From positions 1 to 7,483 of the forward strand of contig JAGYNL010000278.1 of assembly GCA_018399865.1 (NCBI GenBank): a stretch of DNA of 7,483 nucleotides, read 5' to 3'. The notes below the pieces were generated by a model. That model searched no databases, was not told the DNA's origin, and worked only from the letters and a program-made list of their open reading frames with translations. The DNA is from Candidatus Bipolaricaulota bacterium (GTDB taxonomy: Bacteria > Bipolaricaulota > Bipolaricaulia > UBA7950 > UBA9294). Below, one piece after another: positions 5,518 to 7,483 of the stretch. The position numbers were made by a program, and so were the translations under genes. The stretch's first letter is position 1; every line of letters starts with the position of its first letter.

Positions 5518-6300
5518 TTAGCGTATCCCTTTCAGGATCATGTTTACGGCAGCATAAAGAAGCACAACTCCAAATAACTGGCGAAGCCTTTTCTTTGGGA
5601 TGAGTGAACTCAGCCGGGGCCCGATTTGGGCTCCTATAACGAGACCTAATATCAATGGCAGTGCTAGTTCCGGGTGAAGGTTTCCTTGTATCCAGTGCTG
5701 ATAAGCGCCAATCGTTGCTGAGGGAACCATCACAAACAAGCTGGTGGCCACAGCGGTAACTATGTCAAGACCGAGAAACACCGCCAACGCAGGCACCATT
5801 ACTGTGCCTCCTCCTATGCCGAATAGCCCTGATGCCATACCAGCCACCAAGCCTATCAATGCTCCAGCAATATACAGCTTAAACCCGCTGGTCTTGCCAT
5901 GCAGGGATAGAGCGATATCCTTAGGTTGTTTGCCTTGTATCATCATAGAGACTGGATAGAGAAGCAATATCCCGAAACCAATGAATAGCCACTTCCCACT
6001 TATTGAGGCAGTTAGTCTGGCGCCACACCAAGCGCCGAATATGGCAGTGGGCATAAGAATTAGGCCGATTCTAAAATTGATAACATGCCTCAGCGCGTAA
6101 GCTATCGTACTTGAGATGCTGGTAAAGACTACTCCCGCCATGCTTGTTCCAGACGCCTGTTGAATGGTGGGAACATACCGGGCAAGGGCTAGAAGGGGCA
6201 CCATAAATATCCCGCCGCCAACACCCAAGAGACTGGATAGAAGACCTATAACAATAGCAATAAAAAACAGGGGAACAAACACCCCAACTTGGATATCCAC
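5518..6300 (-). CDS. TauE/SafE (TSUP) family membrane permease
   Basis: This 260-residue very hydrophobic protein, probably with about eight membrane helices, lies in the cytoplasmic membrane. It shows the internal duplication of the TauE/SafE family: LGVGGGIFMVPLL (25-37) in the first half and FGIGGGTVMVPAL (160-172) in the second, each followed by a GTSM/ATSL-type segment (51-54 and 185-188), and later GAWCGARL (89-96) and GAQIGPRL (223-230). The polar loop at about 122-141 separates the two halves. Family members export sulfite, sulfoacetate or other small organic anions, and some import; the substrate cannot be read from the sequence. Length is normal, and the protein is complete. The start is GTG at 6300 with GGGAGG (6312-6307) six bases upstream. 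It is first in a probable unit with the asparaginase-like gene, so the transported compound might be a product or substrate of that enzyme, but this is only suggested by position. Confidence 0.92.
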   Translation of the reverse strand: MDIQVGVFVPLFFIAIVIGLLSSLLGVGGGIFMVPLLALARYVPTIQQASGTSMAGVVFTSISSTIAYALRHVINFRIGLILMPTAIFGAWCGARLTASISGKWLFIGFGILLLYPVSMMIQGKQPKDIALSLHGKTSGFKLYIAGALIGLVAGMASGLFGIGGGTVMVPALAVFLGLDIVTAVATSLFVMVPSATIGAYQHWIQGNLHPELALPLILGLVIGAQIGPRLSSLIPKKRLRQLFGVVLLYAAVNMILKGIR

Positions 6301-6348
6301 CGTTCGCCTCCCAATCGGGAATTACTGATAATATACTTGCTTGCGTCT

Positions 6349-6377
6349 ACTAAATCATCCTTTCTAGTTCCAGTCAA
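6349..6377 (-). promoter_or_regulatory. Possible promoter of the TauE/SafE gene
   Basis: On the minus strand TTGACT (6377-6372) and TTTAGT (6354-6349) are separated by 17 bases. The -35 box is good and the -10 box is poor (four of six). Its -35 box is the centre of the 16-bp palindrome at 6368-6383. A TATATT sequence at 6335-6330 is an alternative -10 without a good -35. Confidence 0.35.
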
Positions 6378-6383
6378 CTGGAA
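6368..6383. promoter_or_regulatory. 16-bp palindrome between divergent genes, candidate operator
   Basis: The minus strand reads TTCCAGTTGACTGGAA: seven-base perfect arms around a two-base centre. It lies 68 bases from the TauE/SafE start and 55 bases from the HD gene start. It contains a TTGACT -35-like hexamer, so a dimeric regulator bound here could affect transcription in both directions. The regulator is unknown. Confidence 0.45.
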
Positions 6384-6437
6384 AGAAGATGTCTGTTTTA
6401 ATACAGTCACACCCTATAAGAATGATAAGGAGGTACA

Positions 6438-7028
6438 ATGGAAAAACACATACCTACCCGTGAGGAGGCATTCGCGCTGTTAAAAGAATTTAACAAGAGC
6501 GAGAGCCTTATCAAGCACGCCCTCTCAGTTGAGGCGGTGATGCGGTACATGGCTCGCAAACGTGGCGAGGATGAAGAAAAGTGGGGGATTATAGGACTGG
6601 TGCATGACCTCGATTACGAGATCTATCCTGATCAGCACTGCCAGAAGACGAAAGAGATTCTAGAAGAGCGTGGCTGGCCAGAGGAATACATCCACGCCAT
6701 CATGTCGCATGGCTGGGGATTGGTAACAGATATCAAGCCTACCCATGAGATGGAAAAGGTACTATATGCGATCGACGAACTAACTGGGCTAGTTACTGCA
6801 GTTGCCCTAGTACGACCATCAAAGAGCGTTCTTGATATGAAACCTAAGTCAGTGGCCAAGAAGTGGAAGGACAAGAGTTTTGCCGCCGGAGCAAACCGAG
6901 AAGTTATAGCAAACGGCGCGGAGATGCTGGAAATTGAGCTCAAAGACCTATTCGAAGACGTAATCATGGGCATGCGTGAGGTAGCAGACAAAATAAACCT
7001 TGCTGGAAGCAGCGCCAGCTTCGTATAA
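6438..7028 (+). CDS. HD-domain predicted metal-dependent hydrolase
   Basis: This 196-residue soluble protein carries an HD phosphohydrolase-type domain over about residues 20-130. H27 (in KHALSVEAVMR), the H56-D57 doublet (in GLVHDLDYE), H91 (in IMSHG) and D113 (in AIDELTGLVTAVALVRP) are the likely metal ligands. The tail includes SFAAGANREVI (147-157), which I recall as a conserved stretch of a short HD family found widely in Firmicutes and other anaerobes. HD proteins usually cleave phosphate esters of nucleotides, but members of this group have no assigned substrate, so a specific reaction cannot be given. The start is well supported: AAGGAGGT at 6427-6434 lies three bases before the ATG. 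The gene is followed after 33 bases by the peptidase gene on the same strand, and the two probably form an operon. A TTTAAT hexamer at 6397-6402 is the best -10 candidate, without a clear -35. Confidence 0.9.
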   Translation: MEKHIPTREEAFALLKEFNKSESLIKHALSVEAVMRYMARKRGEDEEKWGIIGLVHDLDYEIYPDQHCQKTKEILEERGWPEEYIHAIMSHGWGLVTDIKPTHEMEKVLYAIDELTGLVTAVALVRPSKSVLDMKPKSVAKKWKDKSFAAGANREVIANGAEMLEIELKDLFEDVIMGMREVADKINLAGSSASFV

Positions 7029-7061
7029 TAAGTGTCCAGGAAGATTATTAGGAGGGATGAA

Positions 7062-7483
7062 ATGATTGTTCAACCCTATGAACAAGGGCGCTGGTCACTT
7101 GATGATCTAATTCCAAGCTCCAAACAGCCTGAAGATACTGGCAAGCAGTACTTGGATCAGTTGGAGAGCGCTCTTAGTGACCTAGAGGGAATGCGAACTA
7201 TTCTCTCTCCTGACATCACAAAGGATGATTTCAGTGTTCTAATGAAGAATGTAGAACACATAGGTGCCCTAGGAAGACGATTAGCAGCCTACGGGCAACT
7301 CTGGTTTTCCCAGGACACCCACAACCAAGATGCATTATCGTTTCGAGGCCGGGTTGAAAGCGTACTTGCTGATGCACACAACCGAACCCTCTTTTTTGAA
7401 CTGTGGTGGAAGGGCTTGGATGATTCAACCTCCGAAGAGTTAATTTCAGGAAGCGGCGATCTTGCCTACTACTTGCGTTCGCT
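7062..7483 (+). CDS. pepF: Oligoendopeptidase, PepF/M3 family, N-terminal part cut by right window edge
   Basis: The frame is open from ATG 7062 to the edge, giving 140 full codons of a protein normally about 590-600 residues. Features matching the N-terminal helical region of PepF-like M3 zinc peptidases are WSLDDLIPS near the start, LESALSDLEGMRTILSPDI (about 32-50), GRRLAAYGQLWFSQDT (about 69-84), and NRTLFFELWWKGLDD (about 107-121). The family cleaves short cytoplasmic peptides through a zinc-binding HEXXH motif, which would lie in the missing C-terminal part and cannot be checked here. The start is supported by GGAGG at 7051-7055, six bases before the ATG. It is the second gene of a unit with the HD-domain gene. 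Confidence 0.9.
   Translation, partial: MIVQPYEQGRWSLDDLIPSSKQPEDTGKQYLDQLESALSDLEGMRTILSPDITKDDFSVLMKNVEHIGALGRRLAAYGQLWFSQDTHNQDALSFRGRVESVLADAHNRTLFFELWWKGLDDSTSEELISGSGDLAYYLRS

Noticed and set aside
6632..6991. Minus-strand open frame of 119 codons
   Set aside because: It is antisense to the HD-domain gene, whose motifs and ribosome site are clear.
1..7483. CRISPR array, tRNA, rRNA, insertion sequence or phage genes
   Set aside because: No regularly spaced repeats, clover-leaf pattern, rRNA segment, transposase or terminal repeats were seen.

Overview
The window looks like a bacterial chromosome segment, probably from an anaerobic or thermophilic Firmicute of the Clostridia/Moorella/Peptococcaceae kind. 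The reasons are strong AGGAGG-type ribosome sites, frequent GTG starts, a CIRCE-like heat-shock operator, a PepF-type oligoendopeptidase, and an XRE-cupin regulator in front of a hydantoinase gene. The taxonomic call is inference only. No rRNA, tRNA, CRISPR array, phage or insertion sequence was seen.

Left part (1-2087, minus strand): an XRE-cupin regulator gene overlaps by 16 bases the start of a hyuA (hydantoinase/5-oxoprolinase subunit A) gene that runs off the left edge. Both are read from one strong promoter whose predicted start point falls on the regulator's ATG, which predicts a leaderless mRNA. An 18-bp near-perfect palindrome covers its -10 box. A 2088-2283 intergenic stretch with two more palindromes separates it from a divergent small gene (2284-2454, plus) for a 56-residue ribbon-helix-helix protein. 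That gene is followed by a 14-bp hairpin lying between convergent genes.

Centre (2574-6300, minus strand): in transcription order these are a TauE/SafE permease, a single-domain asparaginase-like protein, and an Hsp100 AAA+ ATPase with its own promoter. The ATPase is ClpB-like in sequence, but the coiled-coil middle domain is missing and no ClpP-binding tripeptide is visible. Its promoter carries a CIRCE-type inverted repeat with a symmetric change in both arms (TTAGCAGTC-N9-GACTGCTAA instead of TTAGCACTC-N9-GAGTGCTAA), which suggests control by HrcA or a relative.

Right part (6301-7483, plus strand): a divergent intergenic region with a 16-bp palindrome leads into a two-gene unit. It holds an HD-domain predicted hydrolase and the first 140 codons of an M3-family oligoendopeptidase (PepF type), cut by the right edge.

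Most of the window is ordinary metabolism and stress response. The points most worth following are the reduced Hsp100 with its altered CIRCE operator, the leaderless self-regulated XRE-cupin gene, and the one-domain asparaginase.
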